A stretch of DNA of 64,000 bases from Craterostigma plantagineum (Eukaryota; Streptophyta; Magnoliopsida; Lamiales; Linderniaceae): positions 124,001 to 188,000 of the forward strand of contig JAPQWV010000483.1 in assembly GCA_027422505.1 (NCBI GenBank), in the 5' to 3' direction. The notes under the pieces were generated by a model, which was not told where the DNA came from, ran no database searches, and was given only the letters and a program-made list of their open reading frames with translations. The stretch's first letter is position 1, and each line of letters starts with the position of its first letter. Made by a program: the position numbers and the translations under genes. Shown here piece after piece: positions 36,658 through 47,699 of this stretch.

Positions 36658-37330
36658 CAATATGCATGGAGAAGAAAACAACACATTGTCGACGCCATGC
36701 ATGCATGGAAATCGAGTCAAATTTTTAATTTTTGAAATCGGCTTTCAAGTAAGGGTAAAGGTAGCTTTTTTACCTTACACAGTAGACATACGATCCGTTG
36801 AGGGTTTTTTTCCTCAGCATTTGTGTCGTAGTACTACTTATCATTCAACGCCTGAGCTTTTAGCTAATCATTGGCTGCTGCGTAAATATTACAACAAGCG
36901 AAAAGTAGGGTCTTCTGCGAATAATAACCTCGTAGCCTTATCTTAAGGTTTATTGACACATAACTCCCACGCCTCGATAATGTCGTTCAAGTTTTTCGCG
37001 TGTACTTTTCACCTTTTTTTTGTCAATTATTTTGATCTTCGTAGACTTTGTAATCGAGATTCTTTCAGTATTTGAAATACTTACACGGAAATTATCTAAA
37101 ATATAACCAGGTTAAAAGCGAAACAAACCATAAAGAAACAAAAGAAAAAATACAACATGATTCTTACGAGTCAAAATCTTGGATTTTTAATTAAGTCAAT
37201 CGACCACACCACCTTTGAAGGGGGAAAAATCAATATTTTGGCTTTCAAACGCTGATCGGCTACTTAATATTTTTCAATTCTGAACCATTACAAAATCAAG
37301 AAGATGTGATTGCCTCTTAATTAGGAATAT
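36658..37330. other. PIF3 3' region and spacer
   Basis: No gene recognised. The open stretch 36641-36946 has no family resemblance and overlaps the PIF3 terminal exon. Confidence 0.5.
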
Positions 37331-37333
37331 AGA

Positions 37334-37367
37334 GATCATGAAGGGGGCATGCAGCCCATTATAAATA
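37334..37367 (+). promoter_or_regulatory. CRP3 promoter: ATCATGAAGGG, CATGCA and TATA box
   Basis: 'atcatgaaggggg', CATGCA at 37348-37353 and TATAAAT at 37360-37366 lie about 75 bp before the ATG. It combines the elements seen separately in front of CRP1 (CATGCA + TATA) and CRP2 (ATCATGAAGGG + TATA). Confidence 0.5.
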
Positions 37368-37442
37368 TCAATATGCTATAGCAAACAACGAGCGTAAGCA
37401 TATATCATTCACTCATTTGCTCGCTCCTTTCGTTAGCTCACG

Positions 37443-37784
37443 ATGGAAAAGATTCCAAGAAAATTCTTGTTTGCAGCTATCCTAAGCTTTCTGATAATTG
37501 CAGGTAATAACACACACACGCACACAAAGATAATCATCGACACTAATTGAGATATAACAGATTGAAAACTTTTCTTGTCCTCAGGCGACGGCGAATTGGG
37601 GCCATTAGCGAAAGAGTGCAAATTCTTCTACCCAAAGACAGAATGCGCTAAACAAGGGCCATTAGCTTGCGATCAATGCTTTAAGCTTCCAAACCTCACT
37701 GCTATTCGCTGCGATACTTCGACCTTTCAGCCCTACTGTATTTGTGCCGCCCGTTGCGACAACAAGGCACAAACCAAAGCCTAG
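37443..37784 (+). CDS. CRP3, small secreted eight-cysteine peptide
   Basis: Exons 37443-37503 and 37585-37784, phase-1 intron, 86 residues. Signal peptide MEKIPRKFLFAAILSFLIIA. The mature peptide has exactly the CRP1/CRP2 spacing C-x8-C-x7-C-x2-C-x10-C-x8-C-x-C-x3-C, with PKTEC, DQC and YCICAARC. It lies outside the inverted duplication, 6.8 kb beyond the right arm, so the family was in the neighbourhood before or independently of the duplication. It is closest to CRP2 in sequence (KLPxL, FQPYC versus TQPYC). Function unknown. Confidence 0.85.
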
Positions 37785-37996
37785 CTAGCTAGCCCGAGGA
37801 AAAAAAAAGCGCCTGAGTGTGATGATTTTATCTTCCCAGCATTTTCAATCTTTCTTATGTATAAAAAAAACTATCGAAAGTCGATCGACTTAACGCTTGT
37901 AAGTTTAACATATCAACGAGCCAGACTATATTATCCCAATGTGCTTAAGAACAACAGAGCAATTAAGGAAATCCCTACAACTTGATGCTCACACTG

Positions 37997-40148
37997 TTAC
38001 CTTGGCCCTTCATTTGGCGGCTGCTTATTACCTGAGGATGGTGCTTTAGGTGACATGTCTAAGTCGATGAGGGAAAGATCGTAAGGCATGGAGACGGTGT
38101 GTGAAGCGTCGAAAAGCAAGGATGAGTTCATGGCCTCGGAGGACTTGGGATTCTCTTGCGAGTTTCTGGCGCTGTTGCCGCTTGAAGATGAGAAGCTCGA
38201 TAACTGTACTTCGTCGGTTTTATTACCCGGGACTTGCTTGTTCTTGCGCACCTTGTCCATCTCTGGACCCGTCGGGACAAAAGTTCGAGCGCGGTATTTT
38301 GTGGCTCCATCTTCGCCTTCTCCTCCGTGGTTGTACAGCACATAGTCATGATACGTTGGTGCAAACTGTACAAATTAAATTAAAAAAAAAAATCATCATG
38401 ATTCAACCCTCTCACACCCCATAATCTTCGACCACGTCATCCTGAAACAGATAGATAAAAGTTTACCTGGTGTACAGTATCATGGTAGAAGTCATTTAAC
38501 ATCAGTGCATGTGCAAGGGCTGTGGTGAACCCACCACGAGTTCCTATATTGGCGCCTGCGTATTCTTTGTAGGGGAAAGCATATAAATGACCGACAGCAG
38601 CAATGAGCATCTCGACACAGATTATGAAGCTTTGAAATTCTGCAGCTTCCTCTGTATCTTTGATAAAACCGGATTTTGCAGCAAGAAAAACAAGAACCCC
38701 CTGTAAGAAGAAGAAAAAAAACATAGGCAGAGGTTGCAATGCATAAGCATTTGAGTTCAGCTATCAAATACTTGAAATACATGAAGCTTCAGAAAGATTA
38801 TATAATTACGGGGTATATTAACAATTGTCAACATTTAATATGCCACTCAGGGTAACTATAGAGAAGTAGATGGGGTGATAATATCAAATACAGCAACAAC
38901 TCTGCCAGGAAAAAAAAAGAAAGATGAGCCATAATCTTTGGTAAACAATATAGCTCCACTGACATGTTTCCCTCCACTAAAGAGATTTTGTACAGTAGTT
39001 GACATATGGGTTTTGGCATCAACACATTTCATTGTAATTACGGCAAGACAATTGCTGCTATAATGTAGTTTGAAAATATATTACCTGCCAATATGTTAGA
39101 AACACGACTGATTTAATTATGATGAACTTGGGAACTGGATTGAATGGCCGAAGCAGATCTTTGCACGCCACATAAAACAAGGCCAAGGCATAAAGTGCCA
39201 CAGAGTACGAGACTGTGTAGATAATGGTGAGGTAAAGATAGGATTGATTTGGGTTGAAATTGCCATCTTCATATTTCCCCTTTGCATAGAGTATAAAGGT
39301 AACTGCAACCAGAATGGGCTTAAGGATCACAAACTGCAGACACCCTTGTTTGCATCTCCGTATAAAGCGACTGCATAGCATCACAACCACAATAAACCAC
39401 TATACAATGATATGAGAAATGAGATATTTTGTAAAACAAGCTACTCAACTACACATTAGGATATAAATTGGCCTGCAGTGACTCACCCGTCCAATGGAAG
39501 AGGGGGGAAACAACAGGTCATTAAACACCAATTCGGCTTTAGAACTTTCCCTGTTAGGCTTAACACAACAGATCCCGGACCACCTACCCATGCCAAGCAC
39601 AGTGAGAGGAAATTGTAAATTACCCAAGCTTCGTATCTGCCAAAAACATATACCAGAAACATCAATACACCAAACTCATGCCATCTTCAGAAAAAGCATC
39701 ATCAGGTGTAACATGGATATCAACGTCGAAAAGATTAAATCATGCTATGAAGGTCACGTTAAGGACACTCTACAATAATATAGAAGCGACTGAATTACAT
39801 AAGGAAAAACTTCGAACCATACTTACATTTCTCTGATTGAATTGAAGTATATTGCACTCTTATTAAGAACCAGGGACAGAGAGACATCAATGCATAAACC
39901 TGAAAGAGAGCAGTTTCAATTATACAAATCAGAAAACACCCGTTGATCCCAATCACATGAATCAAAGAAAGGAACAAAATCTGAATCATCAATATACTCA
40001 CAGGAACCATAAAGATAATGCGAACGATGTATCTCTGATAAGTGGGCTCTGTATAGTTAATCAAATGCTTGTAAATGTGGGATATAGCTAATGCCATTGC
40101 CCCGATTGTACACGGGAAAGCTATGAGTATATACAATATTGGCCCCAT
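37997..40148 (-). CDS. LAZ1/TMEM184-type seven-helix membrane protein (DUF300)
   Basis: Six exons on the minus strand: 40148-40002, 39899-39827, 39636-39487, 39370-39085, 38700-38467 and 38365-37997; about 419 residues. The family (LAZ1 homologues, related to organic solute transporter alpha) comprises tonoplast or endosomal membrane proteins linked to vacuole integrity, cell death and brassinosteroid signalling in Arabidopsis. Conserved stretches are YTEPTYQRYIVRIIFMVP, YEAWVIYNFLSLCLAWVGGP, RRCKQGCLQFVILKP and VFLTYWQ, with several long hydrophobic segments and a polar, Ser/Asn-rich cytosolic tail. A 1-bp loss near 39885 breaks exon 2 (expected SLVLNKSAIYF). Upstream sequence to about 40680 is probably a spliced 5' leader. 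Confidence 0.88.
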
Positions 40149-40849
40149 CTGAAGCGCAGAGCAATTCACCACAGACCAAAACAAGAAAGTCGAACTCCCT
40201 CTCTGCCAAAACATTAGAGATAGGAACGAACTCACAATTAAGAATCTCGCAATCAACAAACTTTCGAGAAGTAAACAATATAACTTCAAAAAAAATGGAA
40301 ATCCCTGAAAACCTGAACGATCACCAGCCAAAGTCTATGGCTTTTCAACAGCTTAATGCGAGCAATACCGCCATCCAAAAACACCCGAAGAAACCCTAAC
40401 CCTCAATTACAGTAAAACCTGCACCAAAACGGGAAATAAGTCGGTACCGAAAACCCATATCAGATAAAGATATAACGACGGGGTATAAATTACCTAGTCT
40501 ATCAAATATTTCGGAAGATCCTTCGTTCGGGAAGCAGAGAAATCACATTCAAGTACAATAGCGACAGATCGGCTTCGCTTACAGAGAAATCGAAGAACCA
40601 ATCGCTCAATTAAAACCAAAGAAAGAAATCAAAAGAGGCAACGCTTGTTGTGATAGCGCTATTGAGTTGTCGCGTATCATCTGACAGAACATGGGAAGCA
40701 AGAAATGGCGGCTTCAAAATAATTTTCTTTCATCATATAATAATTGATAATAAATTATTAGAGTTTGATGCTAATAAATCACGCCTTAATTATGTAGTAA
40801 GAAAGTCAAGAATAAGATGATTGTTCAATTAGATTAGGTAAATGATCAG

Positions 40850-41160
40850 GCTCAAAAGTGATTAAAAATAGTTTCCAGGACCTTTAAGAAAAAATTTAGT
40901 TTAAAGGACCAACTTTTCGAAAAATTTAAAGATAAGGACCAACTGTTATAAAGTGTGTATGAATTGTTATCGGATGATCGTTTTCTGTTATTTTCATAAC
41001 AATGAACTGTTATTGTGGGAACAAGGAATTGTTACTGCAGACCAATAAATTGTTACTGATAATCGGGTCCTAAAACTAATTTTTTTTTCTGACAGGGCCT
41101 GAACAAAAATTTCAGACCCTGACAGGGACTGAACGAAAATTTCCCCATAGATTAATTTAG
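40850..41160 (+). repeat. dispersed repeat family, copy B
   Basis: Starts 'tcaggctcaaaagtgattaaaaatag' (first 20 bases quoted are diagnostic with copy D), contains 'ggaccaactgttataaag' and repeated 'aatgaactgttat', and ends 'gggcctgaacaaaaatttc'. It is nearly the reverse complement of copy D at 57533-57826. Confidence 0.8.
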
Positions 41161-41164
41161 TAGG

Positions 41165-41548
41165 TCAATTCGAAATCAGGCCCTGTTAAGAGATTGATTT
41201 CGAATTCGGACCCTTTTTAAAATTTTTTTTAGGTAAAAAGGCACATTTTGTGTGGTGTAAAAAAGTGGTATAAAAGATATATGAACTGGTATAGAATGAT
41301 CTTTTTGTGTTACAAACTTTCAACATACTGGTATGTCAGAGCAATGAAGTGGTAATGCAGAAAATAAATTGGTATCAGATTATCATAAACTGGTACCGGA
41401 TGATCGTTTTGTATTACAAAATTTCAACATATTGGTACATCAGAGCAATGAAGTGGTATTGCAGAAAATGGATCCTTAAAACTAAACTTTTTGCCAAGAG
41501 GTCTGAATCCTAAGTGATATTTATGGGGGCCTGAAATGAAAAGTCACA
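41165..41548 (+). repeat. dispersed repeat family, copy C with internal duplication
   Basis: Same start and end wording as copy B but with the 'actggtat' subfamily core. An internal unit of about 85-110 bp is duplicated (41282-41366 and 41392-41473, each with 'caatgaagtggtaatgcag'-type sequence). It ends 'gggggcctgaaatg'. Confidence 0.75.
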
Positions 41549-41793
41549 TAATTTAACAGAAATATATGTAATCTTGGTGACCAGTGACCACCATGCATGA
41601 CATTGTGTAGGGATGAAAAAAATTCAAAGATTGGAAAATAACATTTACTATCTTATAATCTTAAGCAGTACCGTAAATCACCGACGGTAAATTTAATTCA
41701 TTTAAAGAAATAAGCATTAAATAGTGACGAAATTGCTGGGAACTATATATTTTAATCCCTCAACTTCGTAAATAATACGTAGGTGGCGAGATA

Positions 41794-42274
41794 ATGATGA
41801 GGGAGAGGCTCTTTGTGGTTTTGATTTTGCTCTTGGCCCTCATTGCTGGTTAATCATTTTTTCACGTTCTTTCCATGATTTATTCTTAAATATAAATCTA
41901 TATATCCGTATTTGAGGACTACGTGACAAAAAAATCACATAATAAAAAAAAATGCAGGAGATTATTTAGTGCTGAAAACAGAAGCAAGAATGTGCGTATC
42001 GAAGAGCCGGGAATACACTGGGCGAGAGTGTTATGACCATAACTGCAATATAATATGCCTTTACGAGCATTTTAGCTATGGAAAATGCTCAGGCGGCAAT
42101 AATTCCAGGAAGAGACCAAGGAAATGTCTCTGCTACAAACCCTGCGAAGGTGGCGGCGCCGGCGCCGGCGGAGGTGGTGGCGGTGGCGGCGGTTCTGGTG
42201 GAGGAGGAGGCATGGGCGGTGGTGGTGGAGGAGGAGCAGATCCTAATCCGCCTATGCTGCTGCTGTATAATTGA
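41794..42274 (+). CDS. defensin-like protein with glycine-rich C-terminal tail
   Basis: Exons 41794-41848 and 41958-42274, phase-1 intron, 123 residues. Exon 1 is a signal peptide (MMRERLFVVLILLLALIAG). The mature domain has eight cysteines spaced C-x11-C-x4-C-x3-C-x9-C-x12-C-x-C-x3-C. This is the canonical plant defensin (gamma-thionin) pattern with CxxxC on the helix and CxC on the last strand. After the last cysteine come about 42 residues, nearly all glycine with a few Ala/Ser/Met, closing with ADPNPPMLLLYN. Defensins with proline-rich tails are known in Asteraceae pollen; a polyglycine tail is unusual. The domain is not related in spacing to the CRP1-3 family. Expected role: secreted antimicrobial or wall-associated peptide (inference). 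Confidence 0.8.
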
Positions 42275-42626
42275 ACTGATGATGGTAGGTGTTGTTATGG
42301 AGATGATGGAAAAGTCCAATGATGTAATAATGACTTGGAAATTTACCAGTGACATAAAATTATATTCTACAATAATAATAAAGTTATTGTTGTAGACTGT
42401 AGCGAATAGTCCGTACGGACACTGACGCCTGACAGAAAGTGCAGGACTAAGTGTACTTCAACTTGCGTTTAATCACATTCTAACGTTCGAAAAACTGTAT
42501 CTTTTAAGTCTTAACCTTACATTACTGCTGTCAAAAGCCATATTTTGAAAATGCAAAGAAATAAGATAAACAATCACGGATCTCTTTCATATGATCCAAA
42601 GAATCCCAACGTATTTGTTCTTTCTC
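42275..42626. other. spacer between defensin-like gene and GUN4 (tail to tail)
   Basis: 3' flanks of two convergent genes. No further gene seen. Confidence 0.5.
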
Positions 42627-43397
42627 TCAGAAGCTGTAGTTTGGCTTGAACAGCGTAGGCCTACTCGATTTCTTCTCCCTTACCACGTCGCCGTCATCTC
42701 CTGCGCCGCCGCTAATACTCCGATCTTCGCCGACGCCGTCATCGTCGCCGCCGTCGAAGGCTGGATGGCTCAGAATGCAGCTCAAAAGCTGAGTCCCACG
42801 GAGGGCATTGGTCAAAGGCAAATGACCGTAAGGAACATCCTCGGAAATCTCCCACGTAAACTCATCTGGGAAGGCTCTGTAGTTAAACTGCTCAACCTCG
42901 CTTCCCTCGAGCTTCTTCATCCACCCTAGCTTGATAAAAAAGCTCGTGAAATCCTTGTTTACTTTGTTCCATACCTTTTTCTGAACGCTGTAGCCGAACC
43001 TTCCATCGCTGTGCTGCCTCCACAGCTCGTCGATGGCCTTCAGATCTTGCTCGGAGATGAACTGTACCTCGGAGAAGAAGACGTAGCCCCTCTTCACGGC
43101 TTGCTCGCCGGCGAGAGCGATGAGGAGCCGCCGTGTCTCCTCGTCGGCCTGACGGAAGTTCTTGGCGGAGAGGTGGGCTTCGAGGGATTCGAGGGAGGTG
43201 TCGGCGGCGGCGGCGGCGGTGGATGTGGTGGAGGAGTATGTGGCTGCTGCTGCTGAGAAAGTGGTGGCGATGGGGGTGGTTTTCGGCGGCTGTTTGAGGA
43301 ACTGTGGGCTTGTGGCGGCGGTGGTTGTCGGCGGGGAGGCGCGGCGGTGGAGGGTGGCCTTGTGGCGGCACACGGTGGTGAATGTGTTGGTGGCCAT
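42627..43397 (-). CDS. GUN4: GUN4, tetrapyrrole-binding regulator of Mg-chelatase
   Basis: Single exon, 256 residues, intact. GUN4 binds protoporphyrin IX and Mg-protoporphyrin in chloroplasts, stimulates Mg-chelatase and takes part in retrograde signalling. The first 65 residues are a Ser/Thr/Ala-rich plastid transit peptide. The GUN4 domain follows: LEAHLSAKNFRQADEETRRL, GYVFFSEVQFISEQDLKAID, LWRQHSDGRFGYSVQKKVW, and the conserved FTWEISEDVPYGHLPLTNALRG close. A C-terminal extension ends with RPTLFKPNYSF, including the phosphorylatable tail seen in land-plant GUN4. The length fits the family. Confidence 0.95.
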   Translation of the reverse strand: MATNTFTTVCRHKATLHRRASPPTTTAATSPQFLKQPPKTTPIATTFSAAAATYSSTTSTAAAAADTSLESLEAHLSAKNFRQADEETRRLLIALAGEQAVKRGYVFFSEVQFISEQDLKAIDELWRQHSDGRFGYSVQKKVWNKVNKDFTSFFIKLGWMKKLEGSEVEQFNYRAFPDEFTWEISEDVPYGHLPLTNALRGTQLLSCILSHPAFDGGDDDGVGEDRSISGGAGDDGDVVREKKSSRPTLFKPNYSF

Positions 43398-44087
43398 AAG
43401 AAGCGATCTTGACCGAAGAATGGATGAAAAGCGTAGTGTAATGAATGATGGTTTTTTTGTGCGTTGTGGTGAGATAAGGAATGAGTGAATGATTATTTGA
43501 GGAGATAAAATGGAGCGATGTGATTGGTTGGGAATAGATACTCAAGATTTCCCTCGTTTTATCTTACTACAACCAACTTTTGCAACATTACAAATTACAA
43601 TACAATGTTGTTTTCTTTGTTTATAGTAAGTACAGTGTCGTCACCATGTACAAAAAAATGGTGCCTGTGAAGATTTTCCAAAAGTTAATGTGTTCTTTTA
43701 GCAAAATTGAAAATGACAACAATACACAATGTTATAAATTTACCTAATAAGGCCACTCTTAATACAGAAAACATTGCATATGAAAAATTGGTATACAAGT
43801 CTGTACCCCAATTTATATAAAAACCTACTAGCGTACATATACTAAGGCTTTCTCGATACACACCAAAAATATGGGGTTTCTCTAAAACAACCTATAACTA
43901 AAGCAGCTGCTAAAAACCATTCCATATTCTGCAAGCATATACAAAAAACTACAGCATACAACAAAACAACCCGCCCTCACAAGACGGCCCACTTACGAAG
44001 AACCGTACTTCCCTTACGCTGCGAAAAAAGCCACGGTTTTTACGTCACTGCGCTCATTCTTCTCATTACGGAGCTTTAAACCAACTC
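43398..44087. other. GUN4 promoter and NLP 3' flank
   Basis: The part next to 43398 is the promoter and leader of GUN4. The part from about 43700 is probably the 3' untranslated region of the NLP gene. No further gene seen. Confidence 0.5.
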
Positions 44088-47000
44088 CTAGAAGTAGTTA
44101 CTACCGCCCGAGCTCCCTATAGAGCTTGGGACATCACGGACCATAAACTTTGCAGTTTTCGCGCCCATAAAGTCGAGTATGTCGAAGCACTCTTGAAGAT
44201 CAGAGTCGGTTACCAACATCACCCATTCCTCCTCGTCGTCGAGGTACTTTAGCTGAAAATGTTCGGTCTGCAGTTTGAATCTCTTGGCCACTTCTTGGTA
44301 GAGCTGAGCACACCCTAAAGTACGCATGTACTTAAACCGTACTGTATCTCCGTTGTAATTAGCCTTTACCGTAATTCTATCCCCACTGTCCCCACACAAT
44401 GCCTCGCTCTGAGGGTTTCGAGGTTTGCCGAAGCTTTTGGAGCTCGACGAGCTTCCACCGTCCAGAGAACCTGACCCAGGCCCATCTGATATTCCCGAGG
44501 TAGTGGGCTGTTGGTTATTACCGTCGGGTAATAAGCTGTCTTCCATTTTTGCGTCGTTTTCGTCGAAAGTATCCATGGAGAGAGAGCTTCGAGAGTTGAT
44601 ATGAGATTCAGATATCTCTTGCTTCATATTGTTAGCATTATTGTTACCTGCTGGTGATCCCCATTTGTTGCTGTGTCTTTCTCTCGGGAAGAACGAAGAC
44701 GATGGGACTTGTGTAGAAGTTGTCCAAGGCACAGTGTTGAGGCTCGAGGGACGTGATGGGCTGATGTCTAATGCAGCTGACTTCGATTGGCCCAAGGATG
44801 GAATGCCCTTCGAAGGATTTTCAGACGCATGGTTTAATCTGGGAAATGATCCATCGTCTTTTTCGGTTTTCACGGTGGGTATTCCGTCTTGAGTATGGGG
44901 TGAGGTTTGTGGATTTGGATAGATTGCGTTGTTGTCTGAGTTTGTTCGGCTGTAGAATTGTTGGTGGATCGAGGGGGGCGGGGACAAACCCTACCATGGC
45001 AGGATCCAACTTTAATCCTCCTTCAACGCCCTGAACAGAGTCGAGCACGCTTTGTATCTTTCGTAGCGAACGGTTTACCTTGTTTATCTTACGAGATGGC
45101 CACCTGGCGATGCCATGTTGTCTGCATATCCTTTTGAGTGTAGTGGGACACACTGTTGAACCCAAAAAGAAAGTCTTAAGATTTCAATTTTTATATAGAT
45201 GTTGAATCTATCAAGTGATAGAGGAGAGACCTCACATCACAAAATCGGTAAATATTGTGACTCACCACCGATGGCTTTTGCAGCATCTTTAAGGCTCCCT
45301 GAAAAGTATTGTTGAAGTACGCTTAGGCTCACATACTTCTCGGCCGTGCTTCGCCTGTTCTCCACATGCTTCTTTGGTATAGTCGTTGCCTGTGAAAATC
45401 AGACGAGATAGTTAGATCCCAGTTTGGCTAGCAAAGGAAAAAAGCAAGGCATATTACAGTCAATGATAACTGTTTGGATTTTTGATACAGTAATCGGTCT
45501 AGGGAAGTTCATTTACACTAGGAGATCTATTGTTTACATTGTAACATTCTTGCAAAATTTTGATTTTCAACCACCATTCCCCTATTCTCTACCATCAAAT
45601 AAAGCATGCTTTTTGTATTCCCAAATATTCGAACTAGGAGTTAACGATATAGCAGTATAAAAAAATGAAAATGAGAAATACCTGTTCTTTACCGTCGGAA
45701 TTCATCCCCTCGGTTCTCAGTTCAGACAGATTGCGATCCACAGAGTTCGAACTTCCACCGATAAGTGACTCTTCAGGACTCTCATATGATGGAATCAGTG
45801 GCATCTCTTGCAAGCTATCTCCGAGATCTCTTGTCCCAAGGAACTCAGCCTCTGATACCGTCCTCAAACTCTTACAGATCCTCTGCATGGTACTCGAGAG
45901 ATTATTGAGCAACAGTTGTTGCTCAGTGCTTCCTCTGATGTTCACAGGAAGAAAGAACTCTAATATGTAATCACTGCTACCAGTGAAAGTACTTCTTAGC
46001 CTGATGGCAACAGCAGCAGTTAAGCCAAATCTCCTAGCATGGTGAACAAGAGGATACTCGCCTATATCGTACTCCTTAACATCAGCGTAAAAGAACGGGT
46101 GAATTGATTGAAGAGCCTTGCCAGAGATGCCTTGTCCTTCCTCGAGATAATGTTCAGCACATGCGTGCACAAAAGCATCCATAGTTTTGTCGTTCACATA
46201 ACACGCTGAAGCTTCAAGGCACAACACATGCTTCCCATCTGTACTGAAATTACTGTCCTTAGAGACTGTGATAGATTCGCAAGCACCCCCCCTCGTTGTA
46301 CTTGCAAGTTATCCATGTCAGAGCAAGAGGCAACCGATGCGCATGGCAGACGACACGAAGAACATCGGCAATCTCAGATAAAGCTGCCCTTTGATTCTCC
46401 GATAAACTCTGCAGTAATACTTTTCCTTGTTAACCATCATGATTTCAAATTAGGATAACAAGGAAGAAATAAGAAACTCCCTCATACGAACCTGCGGATA
46501 AAGTCTTGGCGGTAATGTGCTTCTCAAATTCACAGCCTGACAATGGTCAGGGCACAGAGTTAGAAGCAGCGTAGAAGTAGAACATACAAACATGCTAGTA
46601 ACAGGTCAAAATAAGCTTGGCATAGTGAAACTAATCAAGAGATGGTGGTCAGCAGTACTAGCGAATATAACAAATGAATTCAGCAATTCAATACAGAAAC
46701 GAGTGCGTAAAAGCTACATGAGACAGAAATGAACCTCCAGTGCCCGGCAAACGTTTTGCATCTCATTATCGAAATCTGACTTCTCCTTCATGGTAACGAG
46801 CTCGAGCACAGCACAACAGGACCTTTTGAGAGAGTCGTCCTCAAACACAGGCAAAGCAATAGATCCCCGAACTTGATGATCGACAGCATATTCTACCCGC
46901 AAATACTCATCCCTGTTGTAGTAGATCACATTTGAGGTCCACTCTGGAATCTTTGATGAAAATACACGCCCAGGGAGCCCGAGGATGGAACCAGGTTTCG

Positions 47001-47699
47001 ATTCTGCCGCAAAAGTAAATGATCTAGAAACTTCACGATATCCAGAAAGTGTTGGGTCCAGTAAATACGGTTGTTCAGAAGTGCTTAAGACGTGTCGGTC
47101 CCCATTCCTTATCGGAACCCAAACTTGTGCTAAAATACCCCCACCAGATAAATCTTTGAAGAGATGCAGTGCTCTTAGCAGTTTCTCATCTAGTGATCGC
47201 ATACATGGCCGTGGGATTGTTCTTTTCTCAACATCAACAACTAAACTATCTTCATTGGAGCTTTCATCTCTAGTTTGAATCAAACCAGCGCCATCATCAG
47301 TAGAATTTGGTGAAGAATGGAAGTGGTCATTCATCTGTTGAGAAGTTGGCCTATTTCCAGTGACAATCAGATGGCTCATAATGTCCCATCAAAAACTGAT
47401 CCTTGATTATACTGATCAACGAAGTTCAATCCATCGAAGGGTGAGAAATTCCCAGAAGCTGCAGTGAGAGGCGACATGGCTAAATAAGAAAGCATTTGAT
47501 CGGAAAAATTGTTGGGACTGCTGCACCATCCATCGTATTCATCAAAATTCATAAGTTCTGTAGCATTATCAAGCGATTCGTCTAGATTAGAACCATGTAC
47601 GCCATCACCAAATAAAAGTGATGCCATACCCTCAGTCTTGACCCCTGCATATCTTAAATGACCATTATCTTTTTCTTTAGACGAGAGCGGGTACTCCAT
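44088..47699 (-). CDS. NLP8: NIN-like RWP-RK transcription factor, NLP8/9 type
   Basis: Exons on the minus strand: 47699-46735, 46538-46492, 46408-45682, 45389-45266 and 45152-44088; about 975 residues. NLPs activate nitrate-responsive genes; NLP8 acts in nitrate-promoted germination. The GAF-like N-terminal half has [35 protein letters not shown] and [14 protein letters not shown]. The RWP-RK DNA-binding domain is split by an intron ([18 protein letters not shown] then [20 protein letters not shown]). The C-terminal PB1 domain has [15 protein letters not shown] and [19 protein letters not shown]. The GAF wording fits NLP8/9 rather than NLP6/7. Three frameshifts appear: about 47378, 46290 (C7 run) and 44973 (G6 run). 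All are homopolymer or 1-bp type. Confidence 0.88.

Larger units (their letters stand above)
40149..41793. other. repeat-rich intergenic region
   Basis: The first 500 bp are probably the noncoding leader of the LAZ1-like gene (minus). Two adjacent members of the dispersed repeat family follow (40850-41160 and 41165-41548). The last 200 bp are the promoter side of the glycine-tailed defensin-like gene. Confidence 0.5.

Noticed and set aside
36641..36946. Open frame after the last PIF3 exon
   Set aside because: No known domain, overlaps the terminal exon and 3' region, and has ordinary AT-rich composition.
44629..45034. Plus-strand frames opposite the NLP last exon
   Set aside because: Antisense of the PB1-containing exon. 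No independent evidence.
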